Shown: positions 46,547 to 55,440 of the stretch, piece after piece
Layout: each line of letters starts with the position of its first letter
How positions within the stretch are numbered: the first letter of the stretch is position 1
Origin: Ensifer aridi
GTDB lineage: Bacteria; Pseudomonadota; Alphaproteobacteria; Rhizobiales; Rhizobiaceae
Assembly (NCBI RefSeq): GCF_002078505.1
Contig: NZ_LUAV01000016.1
Location: forward strand, 226,364 to 290,363
DNA length: 64,000 nt
Reading direction: 5' to 3'
Program-made: the position numbers and the translations under genes
Notes under the pieces: model-generated
What the model saw: only the letters and a program-made list of their open reading frames with translations
Databases searched by the model: none
What the model was told of the DNA's origin: nothing

Positions 46547-47440
46547 TCAGCCGACCTGTTCGGCGATCCACTCCCGGAAGGCGCGGCTGATCGGGTTCTC
46601 GAGCTTGCCTTCCGGAATGGCGAGGTAGTAGCTGTTTTCTGTCTGCATCGGTCTATCAAGAACGATCCGCAGGGTGCCTGCGGCAAGTTCCTGCTCGATC
46701 AGATACCGGGGCAAAAGGGCAAAACCGAGACCTGCGGTCGCCGCTTCGATTACCATCGAGAATTGATCGAAACGGTTGCCGCGATAAGCGCCATCCTGTT
46801 CGACACCGTTTGCCTCGAACCATCGCGCCCAGAGCTTGGGCCTCGTCGCCAGATGCAAGAGCGGTGCGCCGCCGATGTCGGCCGGCGCCTCCACCGGATG
46901 CGCCGCGAGAAGCGCCGGGCTTGCCACCGGCACGATGACTTCACTGCAGAGATAGCTGCAGATGGCGCGCGCCCAGACGGGCTGGCCATAATGGATCGCC
47001 AGGTCGAAATTCTGCTCGTCGAAGTCGAAGGGCGCGGAGCGGGAGGCGATGTTGACGACAGTGCCCGGATGGCGCCTCAAGAAATCCGGCAGGCGCGGCA
47101 CCAGCCAGCGGCTGCCGAAGGTCGGAAGCGATGCGATGGAGAGGCTCGAATCGGCCCGCGCCGACGCCATGGCGCGCACCATCAACTCCTCGGTCTGATT
47201 CAAGAGCCGGCGCACCTCCGGCAGGAATTTCTGCCCCGCATCCGAAAGGATCACCCTTTGACGAACGCGCTCGAAGAGCAGCACTCCGAGCTGATTTTCC
47301 AGGTCCTTGATCTGGCGGCTGACGGCGCTCTGGGTGAGATTGAGCTCGGCCGCGGCCTGGGTGAAGCTGCCATGGCGCGCCGCACATTCAAAGGCCTGCA
47401 GCGTCGTCACGTCGGGCACCAGTCGGCGGCTCAACTTCAT
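46547..47440 (-). CDS. LysR-family transcriptional regulator, GcvA-like
   Basis: This 297-residue LysR protein has an N-terminal wHTH (LQAFECAARHGSFTQAAAELNLTQSAVSRQIKDLENQLGVLLFER). Its effector domain reads SIASLPTFGSRWLVPRLPDFLRRHPGTVVNI, typical of the GcvA/AmpR subgroup. It is divergently placed 113 bp from the lysine-degradation genes and likely controls them in response to a pathway intermediate; that is inference. No clear T-N11-A box was fixed in the shared region. Confidence 0.88.
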   Translation of the reverse strand: MKLSRRLVPDVTTLQAFECAARHGSFTQAAAELNLTQSAVSRQIKDLENQLGVLLFERVRQRVILSDAGQKFLPEVRRLLNQTEELMVRAMASARADSSLSIASLPTFGSRWLVPRLPDFLRRHPGTVVNIASRSAPFDFDEQNFDLAIHYGQPVWARAICSYLCSEVIVPVASPALLAAHPVEAPADIGGAPLLHLATRPKLWARWFEANGVEQDGAYRGNRFDQFSMVIEAATAGLGFALLPRYLIEQELAAGTLRIVLDRPMQTENSYYLAIPEGKLENPISRAFREWIAEQVG

Positions 47441-47553
47441 TCCAGCCTCGCATCAACATAGTCGGAAGCAGCGCGATCCAAGGCCGTCCTCATCCGATAT
47501 GATCAGAATTAAGAATGACCTTGTCCTTCTTCCTTAGCGCGAGGCGAACCACA

Positions 47554-48954
47554 GTGAAAGAGAATAGTTTCGTATCCGCCGACGATATCCGCTCGGCCTT
47601 TTCCGCCGCGATGTCCTTGATGTATCGCGAGGAGGTCTCGGCCTATGGAACGCTGATGGAACTGGTCGCCAAGGTGAACGAAGAGACGCTCGCCGCCGAC
47701 GTCGCGCTGAAGGAACGACTGGAGGCAACCGATTCGCTCGAACGTATTTCCGAGGAGCGGCACGGGGCGATCCGTCTCGGCACCGCGGCCGAGCTTTCGA
47801 TGATGCGGCGCGTCTTTGCGGTCATGGGAATGTATCCGGTCGGCTACTACGATCTCTCGACCGCGGGCGTACCGGTGCATTCCACCGCCTTTCGTCCGGT
47901 CGGCGAGGCCGCACTGAAGCGCAATCCCTTCCGCGTTTTCACTTCGCTCCTGAGATTGGATCTGATCGCCGACGAGACGCTGCGCGCCGAGGCGGACGCG
48001 ATTCTCAAAGAACGCCAGATCTTCACGCCGGGTGCCATCGAACTCACCGAAAAGGCAGAACGCGACGGCGGGCTCGACAGGGCCGACGCCGAGCGTTTCG
48101 TGGCGCAAGTGCTTGAGACCTTCCGCTGGCACGACAAGGCGAATGTCGGTGCCGACATGTACAAGCGGCTGCACGACGCCCACCGGTTGATCGCCGATGT
48201 CGTCTCCTTCAAGGGCCCGCACATCAACCATCTGACGCCGCGCACGCTCGATATCGACAAGGTACAGGCGCTGATGCCGGAATACGGAATTGCCCCCAAG
48301 GCCGTCGTCGAGGGACCGCCGACGCGCAAGTGCCCGATCCTCTTGCGCCAGACCTCCTTCAAGGCGCTGGAGGAACCGGTCTCTTTCCGCGACGCCGACG
48401 GTGGCTGGAAGGCGGGTTCCCATACGGCCCGCTTCGGCGAGATCGAACAGCGCGGCATCGCGTTGACGCCGAAGGGCCGCGGCCTTTACGACCGTCTACT
48501 CGACGAATCACGCAAGATCGTGCGCCCCGCCGCCGACGGTTCCAACGCCAGCGAATACCAAGCGGCCCTGGCCAAGGCCTTCGAGGCGTTCCCCGACAGC
48601 TGGGCGGAAATCCGTGAGGCGGGGCTCGGCTATTTCAGCTATTCTCTGACGGAGAAGGGCCGGCAGACGAAGCTTCCCGGACGGCGCGACCTCAAGTCCC
48701 TGATCGCCGACGGCCTGGTTGAGTTCGATCCGATCGTCTACGAGGACTTCCTTCCGGTGAGCGCCGCCGGTATCTTCCAGTCGAACCTCGGCGACGGCGC
48801 GCAGCAGGAATTCGTCGCAAGTCCGAACCAAAAGCGCTTCGAGACGGATCTCGGCGTCGCCGTGCTCAACGAATTCGATCACTATGCCGGCATCGAACAG
48901 GCATCGATCGAAAGCTGCCTCAAGGCGCTGACCGCCGCCGTGGCAGCGGAATGA
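47554..48954 (+). CDS. hglS: 2-oxoadipate dioxygenase/decarboxylase (HglS, DUF1338)
   Basis: This 466-residue VOC-related iron(II) enzyme converts 2-oxoadipate to D-2-hydroxyglutarate with loss of CO2. The metal ligands of the characterised Pseudomonas enzyme are matched by His in EERHGAIRLG, His in GPHINHLTPRTLD and Glu in ARFGEIEQRGIALTPKGR. The GTG start at 47554 follows GAGG and gives the family N-terminus ENSFVSADDIRSAFSAAMS; ATG 47515 would add 13 residues. The next gene uses its product, strongly supporting the assignment. Confidence 0.9.
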   Translation: MKENSFVSADDIRSAFSAAMSLMYREEVSAYGTLMELVAKVNEETLAADVALKERLEATDSLERISEERHGAIRLGTAAELSMMRRVFAVMGMYPVGYYDLSTAGVPVHSTAFRPVGEAALKRNPFRVFTSLLRLDLIADETLRAEADAILKERQIFTPGAIELTEKAERDGGLDRADAERFVAQVLETFRWHDKANVGADMYKRLHDAHRLIADVVSFKGPHINHLTPRTLDIDKVQALMPEYGIAPKAVVEGPPTRKCPILLRQTSFKALEEPVSFRDADGGWKAGSHTARFGEIEQRGIALTPKGRGLYDRLLDESRKIVRPAADGSNASEYQAALAKAFEAFPDSWAEIREAGLGYFSYSLTEKGRQTKLPGRRDLKSLIADGLVEFDPIVYEDFLPVSAAGIFQSNLGDGAQQEFVASPNQKRFETDLGVAVLNEFDHYAGIEQASIESCLKALTAAVAAE

Positions 48955-48964
48955 TACGCCGACG

Positions 48965-50383
48965 ATGATTGACGAGCATCATATCGACGCATTGACGAAG
49001 CTCCTTGGCGACAAGGGCGTCGTCACTCGTCCGGAAGACATGGAAGCCTACGGGATAGGCGCGCGCTACGACCGCGGCCGTGCGGCCGCCGTGCTGCGCC
49101 CGGCGACGACGGCGGAGGTCTCCGCGGCAGTCTCCTATTGCGTGCGCAACGGCATCCCCCTCATCCCGCAGTCCGGCAATACCGGTCTCGTTTCCGGTTC
49201 GACGCCGGACAGCTCCGGCGACGAAGTGGTACTGAGTCTCGACCGGCTGACCCACCAGTTCGCGCTCGACCTCGACAATCGCTCGGTGCGGGTCGATGCG
49301 GGCTTCCGCCTGTCGGACCTCAACCGGCGGCTGGAGGAGCACGATCTATTCTTCCCGATCGACCTCGGGGCCGATCCGCGGATCGGCGGCATGGTCGCCA
49401 CCAATACGGGCGGTTCGCGCTTTCTCAAATATGGCGACGTCCGCCGCAACACGCTCGGCTTGAAGGTCGTGCTCGCCGACGAGGCGGGCACCGTGCTCGA
49501 TCTCGACTCGGACCTGCGCAAGAACAACACCGGCGTCGATTGGAAGCAGATCTTCATCGGGACCTCCGGCGCCTTCGGCATCGTTACCGAGTGCGTGCTC
49601 AATCTTGAGCGCGTTCCGAAGCAGAGCGCGACCGCCTTCCTCGTTCCTGCTAGCGGCGCCGTGCTGCCGCTGCTCAAAGCCATGGAAGAGCGGCTCGGCG
49701 CCTATCTCTCCGCCTTCGAGGGCATGTCGAAAAATGCGGTTGCTGCGGCCTTCGCCCATGTGCCGTCGCTCAAGAATCCATTCCAGGGCGGCAATATCCC
49801 TGACTATGTGATCCTAGCCGAAGTCTCCCGCACCTGGGACCCGCGCGAGGGCGAAGAGCCGCTCGACGCGGTACTCGAAAACGTGCTCGCGGAGATTTGG
49901 GAACTGGAAGGAGCGCCGCTCGCCGATGCCCTCGTCGGCCCGCCGCATGAGATCTGGGCGCTGCGCCACGCGCTTTCGGAAGGCGTGAAGCATCTCGGCA
50001 AACTGATCGCCTTCGATCTTTCCTTCCGCAGGGGTGACATCATGCCCTTCTGCGACCATATGAAAGCGGAAATGCCGGAGAAGTTTCCGGGCGTCACCGT
50101 CTGCGATTTCGGCCACATCGGCGATGGCGGCGTCCACTTCAACCTGGTCGTCGCAAAGGATAGCCCGCTGTTGGCCGATCCGACCTTCGAACAGCGGCTG
50201 CGCGAATGGGTCTTCGCTGTCGCGGTCGAGCAGTATCACGGCAGCTTCAGCGCGGAACACGCGATCGGCCGCCGCAACCAGGCCTATTACGATTTCTACA
50301 CACCGGAAAAACTGAAAGAGATGGCCGCCGGCCTGAAGATGCTCACCTCGCCGGGCAAGCTCGGCAGCGTGCGTTTTGGTTAG
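48965..50383 (+). CDS. FAD-linked D-2-hydroxyglutarate dehydrogenase
   Basis: This 472-residue flavoprotein of the PCMH/VAO family oxidises a D-2-hydroxyacid. FAD-binding motifs are NGIPLIPQSGNTGLVSGSTP and RIGGMVATNTGGSRFLKYGDVR. The C-terminal metal/substrate part has FGHIGDGGVHFNLV and HGSFSAEHAIGRRN. These occur in both D-lactate and D-2-hydroxyglutarate dehydrogenases. Position 10 bp after hglS, whose product is D-2-hydroxyglutarate, favours the latter. The product 2-oxoglutarate enters the TCA cycle. Confidence 0.88.
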   Translation: MIDEHHIDALTKLLGDKGVVTRPEDMEAYGIGARYDRGRAAAVLRPATTAEVSAAVSYCVRNGIPLIPQSGNTGLVSGSTPDSSGDEVVLSLDRLTHQFALDLDNRSVRVDAGFRLSDLNRRLEEHDLFFPIDLGADPRIGGMVATNTGGSRFLKYGDVRRNTLGLKVVLADEAGTVLDLDSDLRKNNTGVDWKQIFIGTSGAFGIVTECVLNLERVPKQSATAFLVPASGAVLPLLKAMEERLGAYLSAFEGMSKNAVAAAFAHVPSLKNPFQGGNIPDYVILAEVSRTWDPREGEEPLDAVLENVLAEIWELEGAPLADALVGPPHEIWALRHALSEGVKHLGKLIAFDLSFRRGDIMPFCDHMKAEMPEKFPGVTVCDFGHIGDGGVHFNLVVAKDSPLLADPTFEQRLREWVFAVAVEQYHGSFSAEHAIGRRNQAYYDFYTPEKLKEMAAGLKMLTSPGKLGSVRFG

Positions 50384-50427
50384 GTCGCCGCAGCCAACGC
50401 CAACGACAATTATACGGGAGTCAGAAC

Positions 50428-51960
50428 ATGAACATTGCAGCCAAGAAAGTGGACGTCGCCAAGGAGACGGCCGCCCTCCTCGACAAGCTGGGCGTCGCCA
50501 AGGAACTCTACACCGGCGGCGACATGCCGTCCTTCAGCCCGGTCACAGGCGAACAGATCGCGAGCCTCAAAACCGTGTCGGCCGCCGCGGCGGCTAAGAA
50601 GATCGAGAAGGCAGACGAGGCCTTCCGCGCCTGGCGGCTCGTGCCCGCACCGAAGCGCGGCGAGCTCGTCCGCCTGCTCGGCGAGGAACTGCGCGCTTTC
50701 AAGGCCGATCTCGGTCGCCTCGTCTCGATCGAAGCCGGCAAGATCCCGTCCGAAGGCCTCGGCGAAGTGCAGGAGATGATCGACATCTGCGATTTCGCCG
50801 TCGGCCTCTCGCGCCAGCTCTACGGCCTGACGATCGCCACCGAGCGTCCCGGCCACCGGATGATGGAAACCTGGCATCCGCTCGGCGTCGTCGGCATCAT
50901 TTCGGCCTTCAACTTCCCCGTCGCCGTCTGGTCCTGGAATGCGGCACTGGCGCTCGTCTGCGGCGATGCCGTCGTCTGGAAGCCCTCGGAGAAGACGCCG
51001 CTCACAGCGCTCGCATGCCAGGCGATCCTCGAGCGCGCCATCGCCCGTTTCGGCGATGCGCCGGAAGGTCTGTCGCAGGTGCTGATCGGTGACCGCTCCA
51101 TCGGCGAGGTTCTCGTCGACCATCCGAAGGTTCCACTGGTCTCGGCGACCGGCTCCACCCGCATGGGCCGCGAGGTCGGTCCGCGCCTTGCCAAGCGCTT
51201 CGCCCGCGCGATCCTGGAGCTCGGCGGCAACAATGCCGGCATCGTCTGCCCGTCCGCCGATCTCGACATGGCGCTTCGCGCCATCGCCTTCGGCGCCATG
51301 GGCACCGCCGGCCAGCGCTGCACGACGCTGCGCCGTCTGTTCGTGCATGAAAGCGTCTACGACCAGCTCGTTCCGCGCCTGAAGAAGGCCTACCAGTCGG
51401 TCTCCGTCGGCAACCCGTTGGAAACGACCGCGCTTGTCGGTCCGCTCGTCGACAAGGCCGCCTTCGACAACATGCAGAAGGCGATCGCCGAGGCGAAAGC
51501 CCACGGCGGCGCGATCACCGGCGGCGAGCGTGTCGAACTCGGCTATGACAACGGCTACTACGTCAAGCCGGCGCTTGTCGAAATGCCGAAGCAGGAGGGC
51601 CCGGTTCTCGAAGAGACCTTCGCGCCAATCCTCTATGTCATCAAATATAGCGACTTCGACGCGGTGCTGGCCGAACACAACGCGGTGGCGGCGGGGCTTT
51701 CCTCCTCGATCTTCACCCGCGACATGCAGGAATCGGAACGCTTCCTCGCGGCCGACGGCTCGGACTGCGGCATCGCCAACGTCAACATCGGCACCTCCGG
51801 TGCTGAAATCGGCGGCGCCTTCGGCGGCGAGAAGGAGACGGGCGGCGGCCGCGAGTCCGGCTCCGACGCCTGGAAAGCCTATATGCGCCGCGCCACCAAC
51901 ACGGTGAACTATTCGAAGGCTTTGCCGCTGGCGCAGGGCGTCTCTTTCGATATCGAATAA
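50428..51960 (+). CDS. amaB: L-2-aminoadipate-6-semialdehyde dehydrogenase (ALDH7, AmaB type)
   Basis: This 510-residue aldehyde dehydrogenase belongs to the antiquitin/ALDH7 branch. Motifs are SAFNFPVAVWSWN, LELGGNNAGIVCPSADLD and the catalytic Cys in GTAGQRCTTLRRLFVHE. It would oxidise 2-aminoadipate 6-semialdehyde (from lysine via pipecolate or saccharopine) to 2-aminoadipate. ATG 50428 follows GGGAG at seven bases. It lies in one run of four genes with hglS, the D-2-hydroxyglutarate dehydrogenase and an aminotransferase. Confidence 0.9.
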   Translation: MNIAAKKVDVAKETAALLDKLGVAKELYTGGDMPSFSPVTGEQIASLKTVSAAAAAKKIEKADEAFRAWRLVPAPKRGELVRLLGEELRAFKADLGRLVSIEAGKIPSEGLGEVQEMIDICDFAVGLSRQLYGLTIATERPGHRMMETWHPLGVVGIISAFNFPVAVWSWNAALALVCGDAVVWKPSEKTPLTALACQAILERAIARFGDAPEGLSQVLIGDRSIGEVLVDHPKVPLVSATGSTRMGREVGPRLAKRFARAILELGGNNAGIVCPSADLDMALRAIAFGAMGTAGQRCTTLRRLFVHESVYDQLVPRLKKAYQSVSVGNPLETTALVGPLVDKAAFDNMQKAIAEAKAHGGAITGGERVELGYDNGYYVKPALVEMPKQEGPVLEETFAPILYVIKYSDFDAVLAEHNAVAAGLSSSIFTRDMQESERFLAADGSDCGIANVNIGTSGAEIGGAFGGEKETGGGRESGSDAWKAYMRRATNTVNYSKALPLAQGVSFDIE

Positions 51961-51976
51961 TCGAATAGGATCGACC

Positions 51977-53209
51977 ATGACCATCAATGCAACGGTCAAG
52001 GAGGCGGGCTTTAAGCCCGCCTCCCGGATCTCCACGATCGGCGTTTCCGAAATCCTGAAGATCGGCGCCCGCGCCAACGCGATGAAGCGCGAGGGCAAGC
52101 CGGTCATCATCCTCGGTGCCGGCGAGCCGGATTTCGATACGCCGGACCACGTCAAGGAAGCGGCCGGGACGGCGATCCAGCGCGGCGAGACGAAATATAC
52201 GGCGCTCGACGGCACGTCGGAATTGAAGAAAGCAATCCGCGAAAAGTTCCAGCGCGAGAACGGCCTCGCCTACGAATTGGACGAGATCACGGTCGCGACC
52301 GGCGCCAAGCAGATCCTCTTCAACGCCATGATGGCGTCGATCAATCCCGGCGACGAGGTGATCATCCCGACGCCCTATTGGACCTCCTATTCGGACATCG
52401 TCCAAATTTGCGAAGGCAAGCCGGTATTGATCGCATGCGATGCATCCTCCGGCTTCCGCTTAACCAGCGACAAGCTCGAAGCGGCGATCACGCCGCGGAC
52501 GCGCTGGGTCCTATTGAACTCGCCCTCCAACCCGTCCGGTGCCGCCTACAGTGCGGCCGACTACCGCCCGCTGCTCGACGTGCTCCTCAAGCGTCCACAG
52601 GTCTGGCTGCTCGTCGATGACATGTATGAGCACATCGTCTATGACGGCTTCCGCTTCGTCACCCCGGCGCAGCTCGAGCCTGGCTTGAAAGCCCGCACGC
52701 TCACCGTCAACGGCGTTTCGAAAGCCTATTCGATGACCGGCTGGCGGATCGGCTATGCCGGCGGCCCGCGCGAGCTGATCAAGGCGATGGCCGTCGTCCA
52801 GAGTCAGGCGACCTCCTGCCCATCATCGGTCAGTCAGGCCGCCTCGGTCGCGGCGCTCAACGGCCCGCAAGAGTTCCTGAAGGAGCGCACCGCGAGCTTC
52901 CAGCGCCGCCGCGACCTGGTGGTCAACGGTCTGAACGCGATCGACGGCCTCGACTGTCGCGTCCCTGAAGGCGCCTTCTACACCTTCTCCGGCTGCGAAG
53001 GTGTGCTCGGCAAGGTGACCCCCGCCGGTAAGCGGATCGAGACGGATACGGACTTCTGCGCCTATCTGCTCGAAGACGCCCACGTCGCCGTCGTCCCCGG
53101 CTCGGCTTTCGGCCTCTCGCCTTACTTCCGCATCTCCTATGCGACGTCGGAGGCGGAACTGACGGAAGCGCTCACACGCATAGCCGCCGCCTGCGCGCGG
53201 CTTTCGTGA
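51977..53209 (+). CDS. aatB: PLP aspartate-type aminotransferase, probable 2-aminoadipate aminotransferase
   Basis: This fold-type I class I aminotransferase has 410 residues. Motifs are ILGAGEPDFDTPDHVKEAA, LNSPSNPSG, and the PLP lysine in NGVSKAYSMTGWRIGYAGG. It closely resembles AatB of S. meliloti, described as an aspartate aminotransferase. Its position 16 bp after amaB suggests that 2-aminoadipate is its natural substrate here, giving 2-oxoadipate for HglS. Dual specificity for aspartate and 2-aminoadipate is possible. Confidence 0.87.
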   Translation: MTINATVKEAGFKPASRISTIGVSEILKIGARANAMKREGKPVIILGAGEPDFDTPDHVKEAAGTAIQRGETKYTALDGTSELKKAIREKFQRENGLAYELDEITVATGAKQILFNAMMASINPGDEVIIPTPYWTSYSDIVQICEGKPVLIACDASSGFRLTSDKLEAAITPRTRWVLLNSPSNPSGAAYSAADYRPLLDVLLKRPQVWLLVDDMYEHIVYDGFRFVTPAQLEPGLKARTLTVNGVSKAYSMTGWRIGYAGGPRELIKAMAVVQSQATSCPSSVSQAASVAALNGPQEFLKERTASFQRRRDLVVNGLNAIDGLDCRVPEGAFYTFSGCEGVLGKVTPAGKRIETDTDFCAYLLEDAHVAVVPGSAFGLSPYFRISYATSEAELTEALTRIAAACARLS

Positions 53210-53219
53210 CGGCGTAGTC

Positions 53220-53329
53220 TGCCCCTCACCCTAGCCTCTCCTCGCACGCGGGGAGAGGGGACTTCGGCGGCGCGGCATATCCCTTCTCCCCGCATGCGGG
53301 GAGAAGGTGGCGGCAGCCGGATGAGGGGA
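53220..53329. repeat. RIME-like rhizobial intergenic element (copy 2, inverted relative to copy 1)
   Basis: It contains two palindromes, including TCTCCCCGCATGCGGGGAGA. It starts TGCCCCTCACCCTAGCC and ends CCGGATGAGGGGA. Its reverse complement follows the element at 9690-9790 block by block. It lies between the convergent aatB and the XRE-cupin regulator. Confidence 0.85.
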
Positions 53330-53352
53330 TTTCCCAGCGTACCGCCGCCGCC

Positions 53353-53901
53353 TCAAAACGTCGGCGGCGTGCAGGCGCTGATCACTTCGCACGGCACCGG
53401 CCCGACGCAGCGGAAGCGGTGCGGTCGCCGGCTTTCGAAATAATAGGCGTCGGCCGGACCGAGAATACGCCGCTCGTCGTCCACGGTCACCTCGAGCCGC
53501 CCGGAAAGCACGATCCCGCCCTCCTCGCCCTCATGCACCAGCGGCACCTTGCCGGTATCGGCGCCCGGCTGATAGCACTCCTTCAGGATCTGCAGGCTGC
53601 GGCCGAAGAGATTGTCGCCGATCTGGCGATAGGAGATCGGGCCCTTGCCGATCTCGACCAGCTCCTCCGCCGCATAGAAGGCCTTGCGCGGCTTTTCCGG
53701 CTCGAAGGAGAAGAACTCGGCCAGCCCGATCGGGATGCCGTCGAGAATGCGCTTGAGAGCCCCGACCGAAGGGTTCGAGGCGTTGGATTCGATCAGCGAG
53801 ATGGTGGAGTTGGTGACGCCCGCCCGCTTGGCGAGTTCGCGCTGGGAGAGATTGTGCGCCAGTCGCACATGGCGCAGGCGGTAGCCGATATCGACGCTCA
53901 T
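53353..53901 (-). CDS. XRE-cupin transcriptional regulator (PuuR-like)
   Basis: This 182-residue protein joins an N-terminal Cro/CI HTH (RLRHVRLAHNLSQRELAKRAGVTNSTISLIESNASNPSVGALKRIL) to a C-terminal cupin (VPLVHEGEEGGIVLSGRLEVTVDDERRILGPADAYYFESRRPHRF). This layout is common in regulators of polyamine and amino-acid catabolism. It is divergent from an omega-amino-acid transaminase gene and is its most likely repressor. A direct repeat TTGTTCGG occurs twice in the shared region (53922 and 53995). Confidence 0.87.
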   Translation of the reverse strand: MSVDIGYRLRHVRLAHNLSQRELAKRAGVTNSTISLIESNASNPSVGALKRILDGIPIGLAEFFSFEPEKPRKAFYAAEELVEIGKGPISYRQIGDNLFGRSLQILKECYQPGADTGKVPLVHEGEEGGIVLSGRLEVTVDDERRILGPADAYYFESRRPHRFRCVGPVPCEVISACTPPTF

Positions 53902-54047
53902 CGCAGGTTCCGGTGTTGACGTTGTTCGGAATATCGAAACTCTACCAAAGGCACTCTAGGAAATACAATAGCTTAGAAAACCAAAGAAAAGGACTTGTTC
54001 GGCATCCCAAATCATGGCGTCAATCGCGTCACCGACAGGAGGATGTC

Positions 54048-55385
54048 ATGAACGCCCACGACAAACCCAACGCCCCGGTGCTCGACAGCTACTGGATGCC
54101 CTTCACCGCCAACCGGCAGTTCAAGGCGACACCGCGCCTACTCGCTTCCGCCGAGGGCATGCACTACACCAGCATCGACGGCCGGCCGATCCTCGACGGC
54201 ACCGCCGGGCTCTGGTGCGTCAATGCCGGCCACGGCCGCCGGCAGATCGCCGCTGCGGTCGAGCGCCAGCTTTCGGCGATGGACTTTGCCCCCTCCTTCC
54301 AGATGGGCCACCCGATCGCCTTCGACTTCGCCGAGCGGCTCGCCGAAATCGCGCCCGGCCCGGCCGGCGCCAAGCTCGACCGGATATTCTTCACCGGCTC
54401 CGGCTCGGAATCCGTTGACACGGCTTTGAAGATTGCGCTCGCCTACCAGCGCTCGATCGGCCAGGGCACGCGCACCCGTTTGATCGGCCGTGAGCGCGGC
54501 TATCACGGCGTCGGCTTCGGCGGCATCTCCGTCGGCGGCATCGTCAACAACCGCCGTGTCTTCCCGCAGCTCCCGGGCTCCGACCATCTGCGCCACACCC
54601 ATGACCCGGCAAAGAACGCCTTCGTCAAGGGCCAGCCGGAACATGGCGCGGAACTCGCCGACGACCTCGAAAGGCTCGTGGCACTGCACGGCGCCGAGAC
54701 CATCGCGGCCTGCATCGTCGAGCCGGTCGCCGGCTCGACCGGCGTGCTGATCCCGCCGAAGGGCTATCTCGAGCGGCTGCGCGCCATCTGCGACAAGCAC
54801 GGCATTCTCTTGATCTTCGACGAGGTGATCACCGGTTTCGGTCGTCTCGGCGCCACGTTCGCGGCGGATTATTTCGGCGTGACGCCGGACATCGTCACCA
54901 CCGCCAAGGGCCTCACCAACGGTGCGATCCCGATGGGCGCGGTCTTTGCGAGCCGCAAGGTGCACGACGCGCTGATGCACGGGCCGGAAGGCCAGATCGA
55001 GCTCTTCCACGGCTACACTTATTCCGGCCATCCGGCCGCCTGCGCCGCCGGCATCGCCACCCTCGACATCTACCGTGATGAGGACCTGATGACACGTGCT
55101 GCCGAGCTGCAGCAGGACTGGCACGAAGCAATGCATTCGCTCAAAGGCCTGCCGCATGTCATAGACATCCGTACCATCGGCCTCATCGCCGGCATCGAGC
55201 TCAGCCCTCGCGACGGCGCGCCCGGCGCCCGCGCCTATGACGTCTTCGTCGATTGCTTCGAGAGGGGCCTCTTGATCCGCGTCACCGGCGACATCATCGC
55301 CTTCTCGCCGCCGCTGATCGTCGAGAAGAGGCACTTCGGCGAAATCGTCTGGACCCTCGGAGATGCTCTGAAGCGGGTGCGGTAA
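54048..55385 (+). CDS. Omega-amino-acid:pyruvate aminotransferase, class III
   Basis: This 445-residue class III PLP enzyme has FFTGSGSESVDTALKIALAY, LLIFDEVITGFGRLG and the PLP lysine in TTAKGLTNGAIPMGAVF. The N-terminal DSYWMPFTANRQFK is typical of beta-alanine:pyruvate transaminases. Likely substrates are beta-alanine or other omega-amines, by family. ATG 54048 follows an AGGAGG site at about 54037-54042. It is divergent from an XRE-cupin regulator. Confidence 0.9.
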   Translation: MNAHDKPNAPVLDSYWMPFTANRQFKATPRLLASAEGMHYTSIDGRPILDGTAGLWCVNAGHGRRQIAAAVERQLSAMDFAPSFQMGHPIAFDFAERLAEIAPGPAGAKLDRIFFTGSGSESVDTALKIALAYQRSIGQGTRTRLIGRERGYHGVGFGGISVGGIVNNRRVFPQLPGSDHLRHTHDPAKNAFVKGQPEHGAELADDLERLVALHGAETIAACIVEPVAGSTGVLIPPKGYLERLRAICDKHGILLIFDEVITGFGRLGATFAADYFGVTPDIVTTAKGLTNGAIPMGAVFASRKVHDALMHGPEGQIELFHGYTYSGHPAACAAGIATLDIYRDEDLMTRAAELQQDWHEAMHSLKGLPHVIDIRTIGLIAGIELSPRDGAPGARAYDVFVDCFERGLLIRVTGDIIAFSPPLIVEKRHFGEIVWTLGDALKRVR

Positions 55386-55440
55386 CACGACGTTTTGTCA
55401 TCGGCAGCCGGACGTTAGCGCGTCCGGCTGCCGATGCGCA

